A stretch of DNA of 64,000 nucleotides. It comes from Angustibacter luteus (GTDB lineage Bacteria; Actinomycetota; Actinomycetes; Actinomycetales; Angustibacteraceae). The notes below the pieces were generated by a model. The model saw nothing but the letters and a program-made list of their open reading frames with translations, did not search any database and was not told the origin of the DNA. The position numbers and the translations under genes were made by a program. The DNA lies in the NCBI RefSeq assembly GCF_039541115.1, contig NZ_BAABFP010000002.1:1185420-1249419 (forward strand). Direction: 5' to 3'. Within the stretch, counting starts at the first letter, position 1; every line of letters starts with the position of its first letter. This document shows, one piece after another, positions 35,080-43,266 of this stretch.

Positions 35080-36801
35080 TCAGGGCGTGGGGACGTCGAG
35101 CCAGACGGTGGTGTCCGCCGGTAGCCGACCTCCTTCCAGGGGGGCGCTGCTGAGCAGCACGCGGTCGTGCCGTGGGAGGTCGATCGGGACGTCTCGCAGG
35201 TTCGTGACGCTGACCAGGGACGGCCCGCGGCGGAACGCGAGCACGCCCTCGAGGTCCATCTCGTCGCCGGTCAGCCAGGTCAGGCTCCCGTCACCGAGGT
35301 CGGGGTGCTCCCGGCGCAGCCGCAACGCGGTGCGGTACAGCGAGAGCATCGAACCGAGGTCGCTGGCCTGGGCCTGCACCGTCAGGCCCGCCCAGTCGGC
35401 GGGCTGGGGCAGCCAGGACGGCGCCACCGCACCGCCGTTCGGCACCGCGCTGAAGCCGTACGGCGCCTGCTGTCCGTTCCACGGCAGCGGCACCCGGCAG
35501 CCGTCGCGGCCCGGGTCGACGCCACCGGACCGCTCGTGCATGGGGTCCTCGAGGCGCTCCAGCGGGAGGTCCTCGACCTCGGGGAGTCCGAGCTCCTCAC
35601 CCTGGTACAGGTACAGGCTGCCCGGCAGCGCCATGGTCAGCAGCGCGGCGGCCCGGGCCCGGCGGCGTCCGAGCTCGAGGTCGGTGGGGGTGCCGAACCG
35701 CTTGCGCTCGAAGGCGAACGAGGTGTCGGCCCGGCCGTACCGGGTGACGGTGCGGGTCACGTCGTGGTTGGCCAGCACCCAGGTGGCCGGCGCCCCGACC
35801 GCGCGGTGCATCTCGGTCGTGGTGTCGATCGAGCGGCGCAGGTCGTCGACCTGCCACGGGCAGGCCAGGAAGTCGAAGTTGAAGGCGGTGTGCAGCACGT
35901 CCGGGCGCAGGTAGCGACCGAAGCGCTCGACGTCCGGCAGCCAGATCTCGCCGACGAGCGCGCGGCCGCCGTACTCGTCCGCGATGCGGCGCCAGGCCCG
36001 GTAGACGTCCTGCAGCTCGTCCCGGTCGACGTACGGGTGCTCACCCGGGCCGGGCTCGTCGTCCAGCTCGGGCAGGGTCGGGTCCTTGACCAGCAGGGCC
36101 GCGGAGTCGATCCGGACGCCGGCCACGCCCCGCTCGAACCAGAACCGCAGGACGTCCTCGAACTCCGCGCGCACCTCCGGGCTGTCCCAGTTGAGGTCGG
36201 GCTGGCCGGGCGCGAACAGGTGCAGGTACCAGTCGCCGGGGGTGCCGTCGGCCTCGACCAGCCGGCTCCACGCCGGTCCGCCGAAGTTGGACTGCCACCC
36301 GTTGGGCGCCAGCTCGCCGTGCTCACCGCGGCCGGGCCGGAACCAGAAGCGCGCGCGCTCGGGCGAGCCCGGCCCGGCGGCCAACGCCTCCTGGAACCAG
36401 CGGTGCTGGTCGGACACGTGGTTCGGGACGACGTCCACGATCGTGCGCAGGCCCAGCCGCGCCGCGGTGGCGATCAGCTCCTCGGCCAGCGCGAGGTCGC
36501 CGAACGCGGGGTCGATGGCCCGGTAGTCGGCGACGTCGTAGCCGCCGTCGGCCATCGGCGAGGGGTACCAGGGGGTGAACCACATGGCGTCCACCCCGAG
36601 GTCGCGCAGGTAGGGCAGTCGGTCCAGGACGCCCAGCAGGTCCCCGGTTCCGTCGCCGTCCCCGTCCGCGAAGCTGCGCGGGTAGACCTGGTAGATCGCG
36701 GCCGAGCGCCACCACTCGTCGTCGCCGGTCGTCGGCGGGTCGGTCAGCGGCGGGGCCGGCGGGGTGGCCAGCGGGCGGGGTGCGGCGTCCTGCACGGCCA
36801 C
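35080..36801 (-). CDS. GH13 alpha-glucosidase / oligo-1,6-glucosidase
   Basis: 573 aa, cytosolic (no signal peptide). GH13 regions: DAMWFTPWYPSPMADGGYDV near the start, IVDVVPNH, nucleophile Asp in GVRIDSAALL, acid/base Glu in ALVGEIWLPD and transition-state Asp in VLANHDVTRTV. All three catalytic residues are present. It hydrolyses imported alpha-glucosides; the exact linkage (1,4, 1,6 or sucrose-type) is not clear. It is the first gene of the uptake operon. GGAGGA close to the GTG start supports 36801. AglA of the Streptomyces alpha-glucoside operon is the nearest picture. Confidence 0.93.
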   Translation of the reverse strand: MAVQDAAPRPLATPPAPPLTDPPTTGDDEWWRSAAIYQVYPRSFADGDGDGTGDLLGVLDRLPYLRDLGVDAMWFTPWYPSPMADGGYDVADYRAIDPAFGDLALAEELIATAARLGLRTIVDVVPNHVSDQHRWFQEALAAGPGSPERARFWFRPGRGEHGELAPNGWQSNFGGPAWSRLVEADGTPGDWYLHLFAPGQPDLNWDSPEVRAEFEDVLRFWFERGVAGVRIDSAALLVKDPTLPELDDEPGPGEHPYVDRDELQDVYRAWRRIADEYGGRALVGEIWLPDVERFGRYLRPDVLHTAFNFDFLACPWQVDDLRRSIDTTTEMHRAVGAPATWVLANHDVTRTVTRYGRADTSFAFERKRFGTPTDLELGRRRARAAALLTMALPGSLYLYQGEELGLPEVEDLPLERLEDPMHERSGGVDPGRDGCRVPLPWNGQQAPYGFSAVPNGGAVAPSWLPQPADWAGLTVQAQASDLGSMLSLYRTALRLRREHPDLGDGSLTWLTGDEMDLEGVLAFRRGPSLVSVTNLRDVPIDLPRHDRVLLSSAPLEGGRLPADTTVWLDVPTP

Positions 36802-36878
36802 GCGTTCCTCCCAGATCCGGCGACATCGGCGGTTGGCTGATCTGAACGAGGAGGCTATTCATAGTGGACTAGATCACG

Positions 36879-36888
36879 CAAGAACTTG
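36879..36888. promoter_or_regulatory. Candidate LacI-type operator upstream of the alpha-glucoside operon
   Basis: The palindrome CAAGAACTTG lies 78 bp upstream of the GH13 start, in the only AT-rich part of the 270-bp gap (about 36840-36920). It shares the CAAG/CTTG-type half-sites with the stronger site at 38110-38123 before lacI. Its spacing fits the promoter region. Confidence 0.4.
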
Positions 36889-36947
36889 ACAGAAATACTT
36901 TTGAAACCCGACTAACTGCTCCACCCGCCGCGCCGCCGTCACCGCAC

Positions 36948-37006
36948 ATAGCGCGCTATCCGGGCCCAGAACGCCGAAATGACCCCACTAAGCGGGACAA
37001 GTGGGG
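36948..37006. repeat. Palindromes in the lacI-GH13 gap
   Basis: A perfect 12-bp palindrome ATAGCGCGCTAT (36948-36959) is followed by a 7-bp stem, CCCCACT (36983-36989) with AGTGGGG (37000-37006), around a 10-nt loop. The latter may end the lacI transcript. The GCTAT element recurs in the palindromes at 1113, 47170 and 53321. Confidence 0.45.
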
Positions 37007-37011
37007 CCAGC

Positions 37012-37064
37012 GGGGCTGGGGTGGGGTGGGGGTGGGATGGGGCGGGGGGGTGGGGTGGAGGTGG
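37012..37064 (+). other. G-run tract with quadruplex potential
   Basis: About 53 bases of plus strand are made almost only of G-runs of 3-7 separated by single T, A or C. This meets the simple four-run quadruplex rule several times over. It sits just after the lacI stop, on the strand opposite to transcription, so lacI mRNA would end in a C-rich tail. Confidence 0.6.
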
Positions 37065-37071
37065 CGCTGGG

Positions 37072-38085
37072 TCAGGCGGGGTGACGCGCCGGGCCGGTCG
37101 AACGCCGGACGACGAGCTCGGGCTCGAAGAAGAGCTCGTCGCTGGACGCGTCCTCGCCACCGATCTGGCGCATCAGCAGGTCCACGGCGGCCCGCCCCAT
37201 GGCCTCGATCGGCTGCCGGACGGTGGTCAGCGGCGGCTCGGTGCAGCTCATGAAGGCCGAGTCGTCGTAGCCGACGACGGAGATGTCCTCCGGCACCGAC
37301 AGCCGCGCTCGCCGCACGGCCCGGATCGCCCCCAGCGCCAGCGGGTCGCTCGCACAGATCACGCCCGTGACGCCGCGGTCGATGAGCTTGCTGGCCGCAG
37401 CCTGACCGGCCTGCAGCGAGTACTGGCTGCGCACGACCTGGTCGGCGCCGAGCTCGATCCCGGCCTCCCGCGCGAGCATCCGGGCAGTGCTCAGCTTGCG
37501 CTCCGAGGGCACGTGGTCCTCCGGCCCCAGCACGAGCCCGATCCTGTTGTGCCCCAAGGCGATCAGGTGCCCCATGGCCTGCTCGACGGCGCTGGCGTCG
37601 TCGCAGACGATCTGCGGCATGCCCAGGTCGTCGATCGCGGCATTGAGCAGGACGGCGGGCAGGTTGCGTTCGAGGATGCGCTCGTAGTGCTCGTGGTCGG
37701 CGTCCCGCTGGGAGTACAGGCCGCCCGCGAACACGACCCCGGCCACCCGCTGCTGCATCAGCAGGTCGACGAAGTCGGACTCCGAGACGCCGCCGGCGGT
37801 CTGGATGCACAGCACCGGGGTCAGGCCGTTCTGCGCCAGGCTCGCGCCCAGCACCTCGGCGAAGGCCGGGAAGATCGGGTTCTGCAGCTCGGGGATGACC
37901 AGCCCGACGAGCCGGGCCCGCTCCCCGCGCAGCTTCGACGGTCGCTCGTAGCCCAGCACGTCGAGCGCGGTGAGGACGCTCTCGCGGGTGGCGTCCGAGA
38001 CGCCGGGCTTGCCGTTGAGCACGCGGCTGACCGTCGCCTCACTCACTCCGACGCGGCGCGCGACCTCAGCAAGTCTCCTGGACAC
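37072..38085 (-). CDS. LacI-family transcriptional regulator of the alpha-glucoside operon
   Basis: 337 aa. The N-terminal helix-turn-helix with hinge is classic (RLAEVARRVGVSEATVSRVLNGKPGVSDATR, quoted in part). The periplasmic-binding-like effector domain runs from about residue 60 (LVGLVIPELQNPIFPAFAEV) to DISVVGYDDSAFMS and TTVRQPIEAMGRAAV. It represses the downstream sugar operon until the sugar binds. It is on the same strand as the operon, 270 bp upstream, and carries a LacI-type operator 25 bp before its own start, which suggests autoregulation. Confidence 0.94.
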   Translation of the reverse strand: MSRRLAEVARRVGVSEATVSRVLNGKPGVSDATRESVLTALDVLGYERPSKLRGERARLVGLVIPELQNPIFPAFAEVLGASLAQNGLTPVLCIQTAGGVSESDFVDLLMQQRVAGVVFAGGLYSQRDADHEHYERILERNLPAVLLNAAIDDLGMPQIVCDDASAVEQAMGHLIALGHNRIGLVLGPEDHVPSERKLSTARMLAREAGIELGADQVVRSQYSLQAGQAAASKLIDRGVTGVICASDPLALGAIRAVRRARLSVPEDISVVGYDDSAFMSCTEPPLTTVRQPIEAMGRAAVDLLMRQIGGEDASSDELFFEPELVVRRSTGPARHPA

Positions 38086-38109
38086 GGGCGCAAGTGTAGG
38101 ACCGATTCG

Positions 38110-38123
38110 TGCAAGCGGTTGCG
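38110..38123. promoter_or_regulatory. LacI-type operator upstream of the lacI gene
   Basis: TGCAAGCGGTTGCG at 38110-38123 matches the LacI-family pattern of a central CG within TTGC/GCAA half-sites. It lies 25 bp upstream of the regulator start, between it and the pirin gene stop. The obvious reading is autoregulation. Confidence 0.6.
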
Positions 38124-38134
38124 CGACCTGCGGG

Positions 38135-39118
38135 CTAGGGGTGCCGCCCGCGTGGCCGCAGCTCGGCGTTCGGCAGCGGGGGCGCGGGCAGCGGCGGCCC
38201 GTCGTAGCCCGCCACCTGCCCGAAGCGGGTCCCGCCGAGCGGTCCGGCGCCGCCGTCCAACCCGTCCATCCAGGTCTGCCTCGCCTCGACGATCTCGGCG
38301 TGCGTGCGGGCCACGAAGTTCCACCACATGACGATCGGCTCCTCGAACGGCACGCCGCCGAGCAGCAGCAGCCGGGCGCCGTCCCGGGTGGAGACCGGCA
38401 GGGACTCCCGGTCCGTCCCCAGGTACAGCAGCCGGCCGGGGGACAGCGGCTCGTCGGCCACGACGGCCGCGCCGCGCAGGGCCAGCACGCCGTACTCGTA
38501 CTGCGGGTCCAGGGGCAGCAGCCCGGACGACGTCACCTCCAGCTCCGCGCCGACGACCGGCGAGTAGACGGTGGCCGGGCTCACGACCCCGGCCAGCTCG
38601 CCCACCAGCACCGTCGCGCGCACCCCGTCCAGCTGGACCTGCGGCAGCTCGGCGACGTGCTGGAAGGACGGCTCCACACCGCGGGCGTCGTCCGGCAGCG
38701 CGATCCACAGCTGCGCCCCGTGCAGCCACGGCGGCCGGTCGACGGGTGACTCCTCCGAGTGCGAGATGCCGCGGCCGGCGGTCATCAGGTTGAGCTGGCC
38801 GGGGCGCACCAGCTGGTGCGTGCCCAGGCTGTCCCGGTGGTCGACGGCTCCGTCGACCAGCCAGGACACCGTCTGCAGTCCCACGTGCGGGTGCGGGGGC
38901 ACCCGCATGCCGGGCAGGGCGATCACCGCGTCGGGACCGAAGGTGTCCACGAAGCACCAGGCACCGATCATCCGGCGGTCCCGGTGCGGCAGCGTGCGGT
39001 TCACCAGGTTGGTCTTGCTGATCGGGACGTCGCGGCCCTCGATCAGCTCGGTGACCGGCCCGCGCGGGGCGTCCGAGACGGAGACGGTCTCCGTCGGGTG
39101 CGCCTCCCGGTTGCTCAT
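38135..39118 (-). CDS. Pirin family protein
   Basis: 327 aa. The N-terminal cupin holds the metal ligands: PPHPHVGLQTVSWLVDG, DSLGTHQLVRPGQ and GRGISHSEESP, giving the three His and one Glu of pirins. The C-terminal cupin domain has the pirin IVMWWNFVARTHAEI stretch. Pirins act as iron-binding regulators or quercetinases; the role here is not clear. It stands between bldC and lacI, with its own 139-bp upstream gap. Confidence 0.93.
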   Translation of the reverse strand: MSNREAHPTETVSVSDAPRGPVTELIEGRDVPISKTNLVNRTLPHRDRRMIGAWCFVDTFGPDAVIALPGMRVPPHPHVGLQTVSWLVDGAVDHRDSLGTHQLVRPGQLNLMTAGRGISHSEESPVDRPPWLHGAQLWIALPDDARGVEPSFQHVAELPQVQLDGVRATVLVGELAGVVSPATVYSPVVGAELEVTSSGLLPLDPQYEYGVLALRGAAVVADEPLSPGRLLYLGTDRESLPVSTRDGARLLLLGGVPFEEPIVMWWNFVARTHAEIVEARQTWMDGLDGGAGPLGGTRFGQVAGYDGPPLPAPPLPNAELRPRGRHP

Positions 39119-39203
39119 GCAATCACCCTACGACCCCCAGCCGACATTCAGGGCGCATTCAGGTCACATCACCCGCCCGTGCCGGCGGGGGACCGGAACA
39201 GCG

Positions 39204-39240
39204 CAACGGCACCGCCCCCCAGTGCGGGGCGGTGCCGTTG
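39204..39240. terminator. Terminator hairpin after bldC
   Basis: Perfect 15-bp stem, CAACGGCACCGCCCC (39204-39218) with its reverse complement (39226-39240), and a 7-nt loop. It starts 17 bp after the bldC stop, so it ends the bldC transcript and isolates pirin. Confidence 0.85.
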
Positions 39241-39257
39241 GTCGCGTGTTCGGAAGC

Positions 39258-39458
39258 TCAGCTGCGCTGCTGCGGGATGCCCGCGAGCAGCTGACGCACC
39301 TCGTCCTCGGGGTAGCGGCGGTGCCCACCCAGGGTGCGGATGGAGGTGAGCTTGCCGGCCTTGGCCCAGCGCGTGACGGTCTTCGGGTCGACGCGGAACA
39401 GGGCCGCGACCTCCGCCGGCGTCAGCAGCGACTGCGCGTCGGGGCTCTTGGTGGCCAT
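39258..39458 (-). CDS. bldC: Developmental regulator BldC (MerR-like DNA-binding protein)
   Basis: 66 aa, almost identical in its core to Streptomyces BldC: LLTPAEVAALFRVDPKTVTR, WAKAGKLTSIRTLGGHRRYP and the end LLAGIPQQRS. It is a single winged-helix MerR-type domain without effector domain. BldC binds direct repeats cooperatively and holds back entry into development in streptomycetes. AAGGAG is 6 bases before the ATG. Its neighbours (unknown gene, vdh, DUF3073, purM, purF) repeat the Streptomyces order. Confidence 0.97.
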   Translation of the reverse strand: MATKSPDAQSLLTPAEVAALFRVDPKTVTRWAKAGKLTSIRTLGGHRRYPEDEVRQLLAGIPQQRS

Positions 39459-39627
39459 GACTTACTCCTTCACATGATCCGCGTCGGACGACGCGGTTGC
39501 TTGTACAAGGATGCCCCCTATGGGTGCCGTTAGGGAACATTCAGGACGGATCATTGTGTTCCGCTCCGCTGGGACTAGTTAGGTAGCCCATCCCGTGCAC
39601 GGATGACTAGTCCGCGGATCTTCCGGC
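39459..39627 (-). promoter_or_regulatory. bldC upstream region with hairpins
   Basis: No gene is present. The future 5' leader has a stem CCGCGTC/GACGCGG (39479-39496) just before the ribosome site, and CTTGTACAAG at about 39500. Further up is a nested palindrome: outer arms GGACTAGT/ACTAGTCC (39572-39579 and 39606-39613), inner CATCC/GGATG, and the central 10-bp palindrome CCGTGCACGG (39593-39602). It may end the upstream minus-strand gene's convergent read-through or be a regulator site. Confidence 0.5.
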
Positions 39628-40464
39628 TCAGCAGGCCCTCGACAGGAGCCGCACCCGCTGCCACCGCGTAGTCCATCGGCGATACGCCGCGGCCGCCGAC
39701 GTCGCGTCCCCCTCGGCCAGCGCGGCCAGCCCGTCCGCGACGTCGGACGCCGAATCATCGCTGCTCAGGTGCGCGGCGTCCAGCAGGTGCGCGAGCCCGC
39801 CGTAGTCCAGCTCGACCAGGCTGCGCGAGTCGAACTCCTCCAGCCAGCGGGCGACCTGCTCGATCTCGTCCACCACGTCCACGTCGCCGAGCCCTTCGCG
39901 GGCGGCCCGGAGCCCTACTGCCGCACGCCTTCTGGCGGACGACATGGCCGTCCGGTAGCGCAGCGAGGGCTCCGGGTCGACGGTCAGCCTGCGCTCCTCG
40001 CCGGCGAACGGAACGAACCAGGACACCGGCACGTGCCACGCCGCGGTCCGCGAGAACAGCCGGACCTCACCACCCGCTCGGGTGAACGCCGCGAGGTCCG
40101 CGGCAGCCTGCTCGCGCAGCGCGACGGGCACCGCGGCCTCGCCGGGGAGCAGGTCACCGTCCTCGTCGGGACCGCCCAGCCGCTGCCAGACCTGCAGGCG
40201 TGGCTGCATCGGGCAGACGTACAGCTCGCCGTCCTGCTCGATCACCAGGCCGTGCCGGCTCTCGGCCGCCGGGACCGGCGCCGGCGGGCGTCCGGCGAGC
40301 CGCCGCACGGACTCGGCGTACAGCTCCGCCTCCACCTCCGTCGCCGACGGCGCGTCCACCGCGTACTGGGTCCAGCGCCGGCGCTGCTCCGGGGCCAGGT
40401 GGGCCACCGGCTCGTACACGCGCAGCTGCGCCTGGTACGGCGGGCGGCGGGTGACGGTGGGCAC
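39628..40464 (-). CDS. Unknown actinomycete protein between bldC and vdh
   Basis: 278 aa from GTG 40464; a longer version from 40509 is possible but would run into the vdh promoter. It is soluble with no signal or membrane segment. The N-terminal third is basic/aromatic (TRRPPYQAQLRVYEPVAHLA), the middle has a beta-rich block (WHVPVSWFVPFAGEERRLTV), and the C-terminal third is helical and acidic (VVDEIEQVARWLEEFDSRSL). I do not recognise a domain. Streptomyces genomes carry a gene of unknown function in the same position. Confidence 0.8.
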   Translation of the reverse strand: MPTVTRRPPYQAQLRVYEPVAHLAPEQRRRWTQYAVDAPSATEVEAELYAESVRRLAGRPPAPVPAAESRHGLVIEQDGELYVCPMQPRLQVWQRLGGPDEDGDLLPGEAAVPVALREQAAADLAAFTRAGGEVRLFSRTAAWHVPVSWFVPFAGEERRLTVDPEPSLRYRTAMSSARRRAAVGLRAAREGLGDVDVVDEIEQVARWLEEFDSRSLVELDYGGLAHLLDAAHLSSDDSASDVADGLAALAEGDATSAAAAYRRWTTRWQRVRLLSRAC

Positions 40465-40586
40465 GCCCCCCAGGGTGTCACCTCTGGAGCGTTCTACGCT
40501 GGGGACCACGGGGTCGACGACGCCCCCGGACGGCGGGTGGTGGCCTCACGAGGGCCCCGCCCCGGCACCCCTGAGGAGTCACCACC

Positions 40587-41708
40587 GTGACCAGCACCGC
40601 GACTGGCCTGACCACCCACCCGCCGAGCGAGGACGGCAGCGACGTCTTCGCCGGCGACCACGAGCAGGTGGTCTTCTGCCACGACGTCGAGTCCGGGCTG
40701 CGCGCGATCATCGCGCTGCACAGCACCGCGCTCGGCCCCGGTCTCGGCGGCACCCGCTTCTACCCGTACGCCAGCACCCGTGAGGCGCTCGCCGACGTCC
40801 TGCACCTATCCCGCGGCATGACCTACAAGAACGCCGTCGCCGGGCTGGACCACGGCGGCGGCAAGGCCGTGATCATCGGCGACCCGGCCCGGGACAAGAC
40901 CCCCGAGCTGCTGCGCGCCTACGGCCGGTTCGTGCAGAGCCTCGGCGGTCGGTACGTCACGGCGTGCGACGTCGGCACGTACGTCGCCGACATGGACGTC
41001 GTCGCGCAGACCTGCGACTTCGTCACCGGGCGCAGCGAGGCGGACGGCGGGGCGGGCGACTCCTCCGTGCTGACCGCGCTGGGCGTCTTCCAGGGCATGC
41101 GGGCCGCGGCCGCGCACCGCTGGGGCGAGCCCACGCTGGCCGGCCGCCGGGTCGGGGTCGCCGGGGTCGGCAAGGTCGGTCACCTGCTGGCCGGGCTGCT
41201 GCTCCAGGACGGCGCGGACGTCGTCGTGACCGACGTGTCGGAGGCGGCGCTCGCGCGGGTGCGCGCCGAGCACCCGGAGGTCACGACCGTCGGCTCGACG
41301 GCGGAGCTGGTGGTCGCCGACCTGGACGTGTACGCCCCGTGCGCCCTGGGCGACGCCCTCACCCCGGAGGTCGTCGACGGCCTGCGGGCGAGCATCGTGT
41401 GCGGCGCCGCGAACAACCAGCTCGCCGAACCGGCGGTGGCCGACCAGCTGATGGCCCGCGCGATCACCTACACGCCCGACTACCTGGTCAACTCCGGCGG
41501 GGTGATCCAGGTCGCCGACGAGCTGCACGGCTTCTCGTTCGAGCGGGCGCGTGAGCGCACCCTGAAGATCTTCGACGCCACGGCTGCCGTGCTCGCGGAG
41601 GCGGACGCCGAGCACGTGGCCCCATCGGTCGCGGCCGACCGGCTGGCCGAGCGACGGATCGCCGGCGTTGCGCCGAACGAGCGGCTCTTCCTGCCTGGGC
41701 GCCGATGA
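40587..41708 (+). CDS. vdh: Valine (leucine/phenylalanine-type) dehydrogenase
   Basis: 373 aa. Oxidatively deaminates valine and other branched-chain amino acids with NAD+. Dimerisation/catalytic domain: [30 protein letters not shown] (catalytic Lys in GGGK) and [13 protein letters not shown] (catalytic Asp). NAD domain: [18 protein letters not shown], with [10 protein letters not shown]. In streptomycetes Vdh feeds acyl-CoA precursors to polyketides. It is divergent from the unknown gene, with a 122-bp gap. Confidence 0.94.
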   Translation: MTSTATGLTTHPPSEDGSDVFAGDHEQVVFCHDVESGLRAIIALHSTALGPGLGGTRFYPYASTREALADVLHLSRGMTYKNAVAGLDHGGGKAVIIGDPARDKTPELLRAYGRFVQSLGGRYVTACDVGTYVADMDVVAQTCDFVTGRSEADGGAGDSSVLTALGVFQGMRAAAAHRWGEPTLAGRRVGVAGVGKVGHLLAGLLLQDGADVVVTDVSEAALARVRAEHPEVTTVGSTAELVVADLDVYAPCALGDALTPEVVDGLRASIVCGAANNQLAEPAVADQLMARAITYTPDYLVNSGGVIQVADELHGFSFERARERTLKIFDATAAVLAEADAEHVAPSVAADRLAERRIAGVAPNERLFLPGRR

Positions 41709-41828
41709 GGGCACCGGCCCCGCTAGGTGGAACCCGCCGGGACAATGTACCGTTGGGCCTACGACGAGATCACTTGATTCCGGGGCCGCTTCTCGCCGCC
41801 CCGGTCGACGCATGAGGGGGTCGACGCT

Positions 41829-42026
41829 ATGGGTCGCGGCCGCGCCAAGGCCAAGCAGACCAAGGTCGCCCGGGAGCTGAAGTACTACAGCCCCGACACG
41901 GACCTGACTGCCCTCCAGCGTGAGCTCCACGCTGACACGCCGTTGTACTCGAAGCCGGAGCGCCTCGCGCCCTCCGACGACGAGGACGAGGGCGACTACC
42001 AGCAGTGGGCGTCCGGCGAGCGCTGA
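41829..42026 (+). CDS. DUF3073 small protein
   Basis: 65 aa. The DUF3073 signature covers the protein: basic MGRGRAKAKQTKVARELKYY at the start, SPDTDLTALQREL, and a very acidic Asp/Glu tail. It is probably an RNA- or nucleoid-associated small protein, but nothing is proven. GAGGGGG lies 8 bases before the ATG. The gap of 120 bp to vdh has its own promoter-like AT patch (GACAATGTACC at about 41740). A hairpin follows the stop. Confidence 0.93.
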   Translation: MGRGRAKAKQTKVARELKYYSPDTDLTALQRELHADTPLYSKPERLAPSDDEDEGDYQQWASGER

Positions 42027-42055
42027 CGCGCTCGTCCTGCCACACCGTCTCGTGC

Positions 42056-42089
42056 ACACGGGGTTCTGGCCCGTCCAGAACCCCGTGTT
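42056..42089. terminator. Bidirectional terminator hairpin between DUF3073 and purM
   Basis: GGGGTTCTGG (42061-42070) pairs with CCAGAACCCC (42076-42085) around a 5-nt loop; the stem extends by ACAC/GTGT with one bulged G. It lies between the convergent stops of the DUF3073 gene and purM. Confidence 0.85.
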
Positions 42090-42123
42090 CGCGTGATCGA
42101 GCCCGCCGTCGGAGCCGGCTCGC

Positions 42124-43266
42124 TCAGAGCGGCTGGCTGCCGACCATCCGGACGGCGCCGCCGTCCACGCCCTTGGCCCCCTGGGTCACGTCGCCGTCCG
42201 AGCGGGCCCCCGGGGCACCGACCGTGCCGAGCACCCAGGCGGGCAACCCGCGGGCCTGCAGCCGGGCCAGTGCGGCGTCCACGCTCTGCGGCGCCACCAC
42301 GGCGACCATGCCGACCCCGAGGTTGAGCGTGCGCTCGAGGTCGTCCACCGGCACCTGACCGAGCCGGCGGACCAGCCCGAACACCGGGGCCGGCGTCCAG
42401 CTGGCGCGGTCGACGACCGCCTCCAGCCCGCGCGGCAGCACCCGGGCCAGGTTCGCGGCCAGTCCGCCGCCCGTCACGTGGCTCACGGCGTGCACGTCGA
42501 CGCCGTCGTCCCGACCGCCGGCCCGGCCACCGCGCACCAGGTCGAGCACGTCCTGGGCGTAGACCCGGGTCGGCTCGAGCAGCTCCTCGCCGACGGTCCG
42601 CCCGAGCTCGTCGACGTGCCGCTCCAGGCCCCAGCCGGACACCTCGAGCACCCGGCGCACCAGCGAGTAGCCGTTGGAGTGCAGCCCGGACGACGCCATC
42701 GCGACCAGCACGTCACCGTCGCGCACCCGCTCGGGGCCGAGGACGTCGTCCGCCTCGACCACGCCGGTGACCGCACCGGCCACGTCGTACTCGTCCGGGT
42801 CCAGCAGGCCCGGGTGCTCGGCCGTCTCGCCGCCGGCGAGCGCGCAGCCGGCGACCACGCACGCCTCGGCGATCCCGCGCACCACGGCCGCGATCCGCTC
42901 CGGGACGACGGACCCGCAGGCGATGTAGTCGGTCATGAACAGCGGCTCGGCGCCGGCCACCACGATGTCGTCGACGACCATGCCGACCAGGTCGAAGCCG
43001 ATCGTGTCGTGGATGTCGAGGCGCTGGGCGATCTGCACCTTCGTGCCCACCCCGTCCGTGCTGGTGGCCAGCAGGGGTCGCTTGTAGGTCTTCAGGGCGC
43101 TCACGTCGAACAGCCCGGCGAAGCCGCCGATGCCGCCGACCACCTCGGGGCGCCGGGTCTTGGCGACCCACGCCTTCATCAGCTCGACGGCGCGGTCGCC
43201 GGCCTCGGTGTCGACGCCGGCACCGGCGTAGGTGACCGGCTCCGGGTCGTTCGGCCGGGTGGTCAC
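42124..43266 (-). CDS. purM: Phosphoribosylformylglycinamidine cyclo-ligase (AIR synthetase)
   Basis: 380 aa from GTG 43266, which overlaps the purF stop by 4 bp. Closes the imidazole ring of AIR with ATP (purine step 5). Motifs: GGFAGLFDVSALKTYKRPLL, STDGVGTKVQIAQ, VDDIVVAGAEPLFMTDYIA, CALAGGETAEHPG and SHVTGGGLAANLARVLP. The C-terminal tail beyond about residue 350 (APGARSDGDVTQGAKGVDGG) is longer than usual and looks disordered. Confidence 0.97.
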   Translation of the reverse strand: MTTRPNDPEPVTYAGAGVDTEAGDRAVELMKAWVAKTRRPEVVGGIGGFAGLFDVSALKTYKRPLLATSTDGVGTKVQIAQRLDIHDTIGFDLVGMVVDDIVVAGAEPLFMTDYIACGSVVPERIAAVVRGIAEACVVAGCALAGGETAEHPGLLDPDEYDVAGAVTGVVEADDVLGPERVRDGDVLVAMASSGLHSNGYSLVRRVLEVSGWGLERHVDELGRTVGEELLEPTRVYAQDVLDLVRGGRAGGRDDGVDVHAVSHVTGGGLAANLARVLPRGLEAVVDRASWTPAPVFGLVRRLGQVPVDDLERTLNLGVGMVAVVAPQSVDAALARLQARGLPAWVLGTVGAPGARSDGDVTQGAKGVDGGAVRMVGSQPL

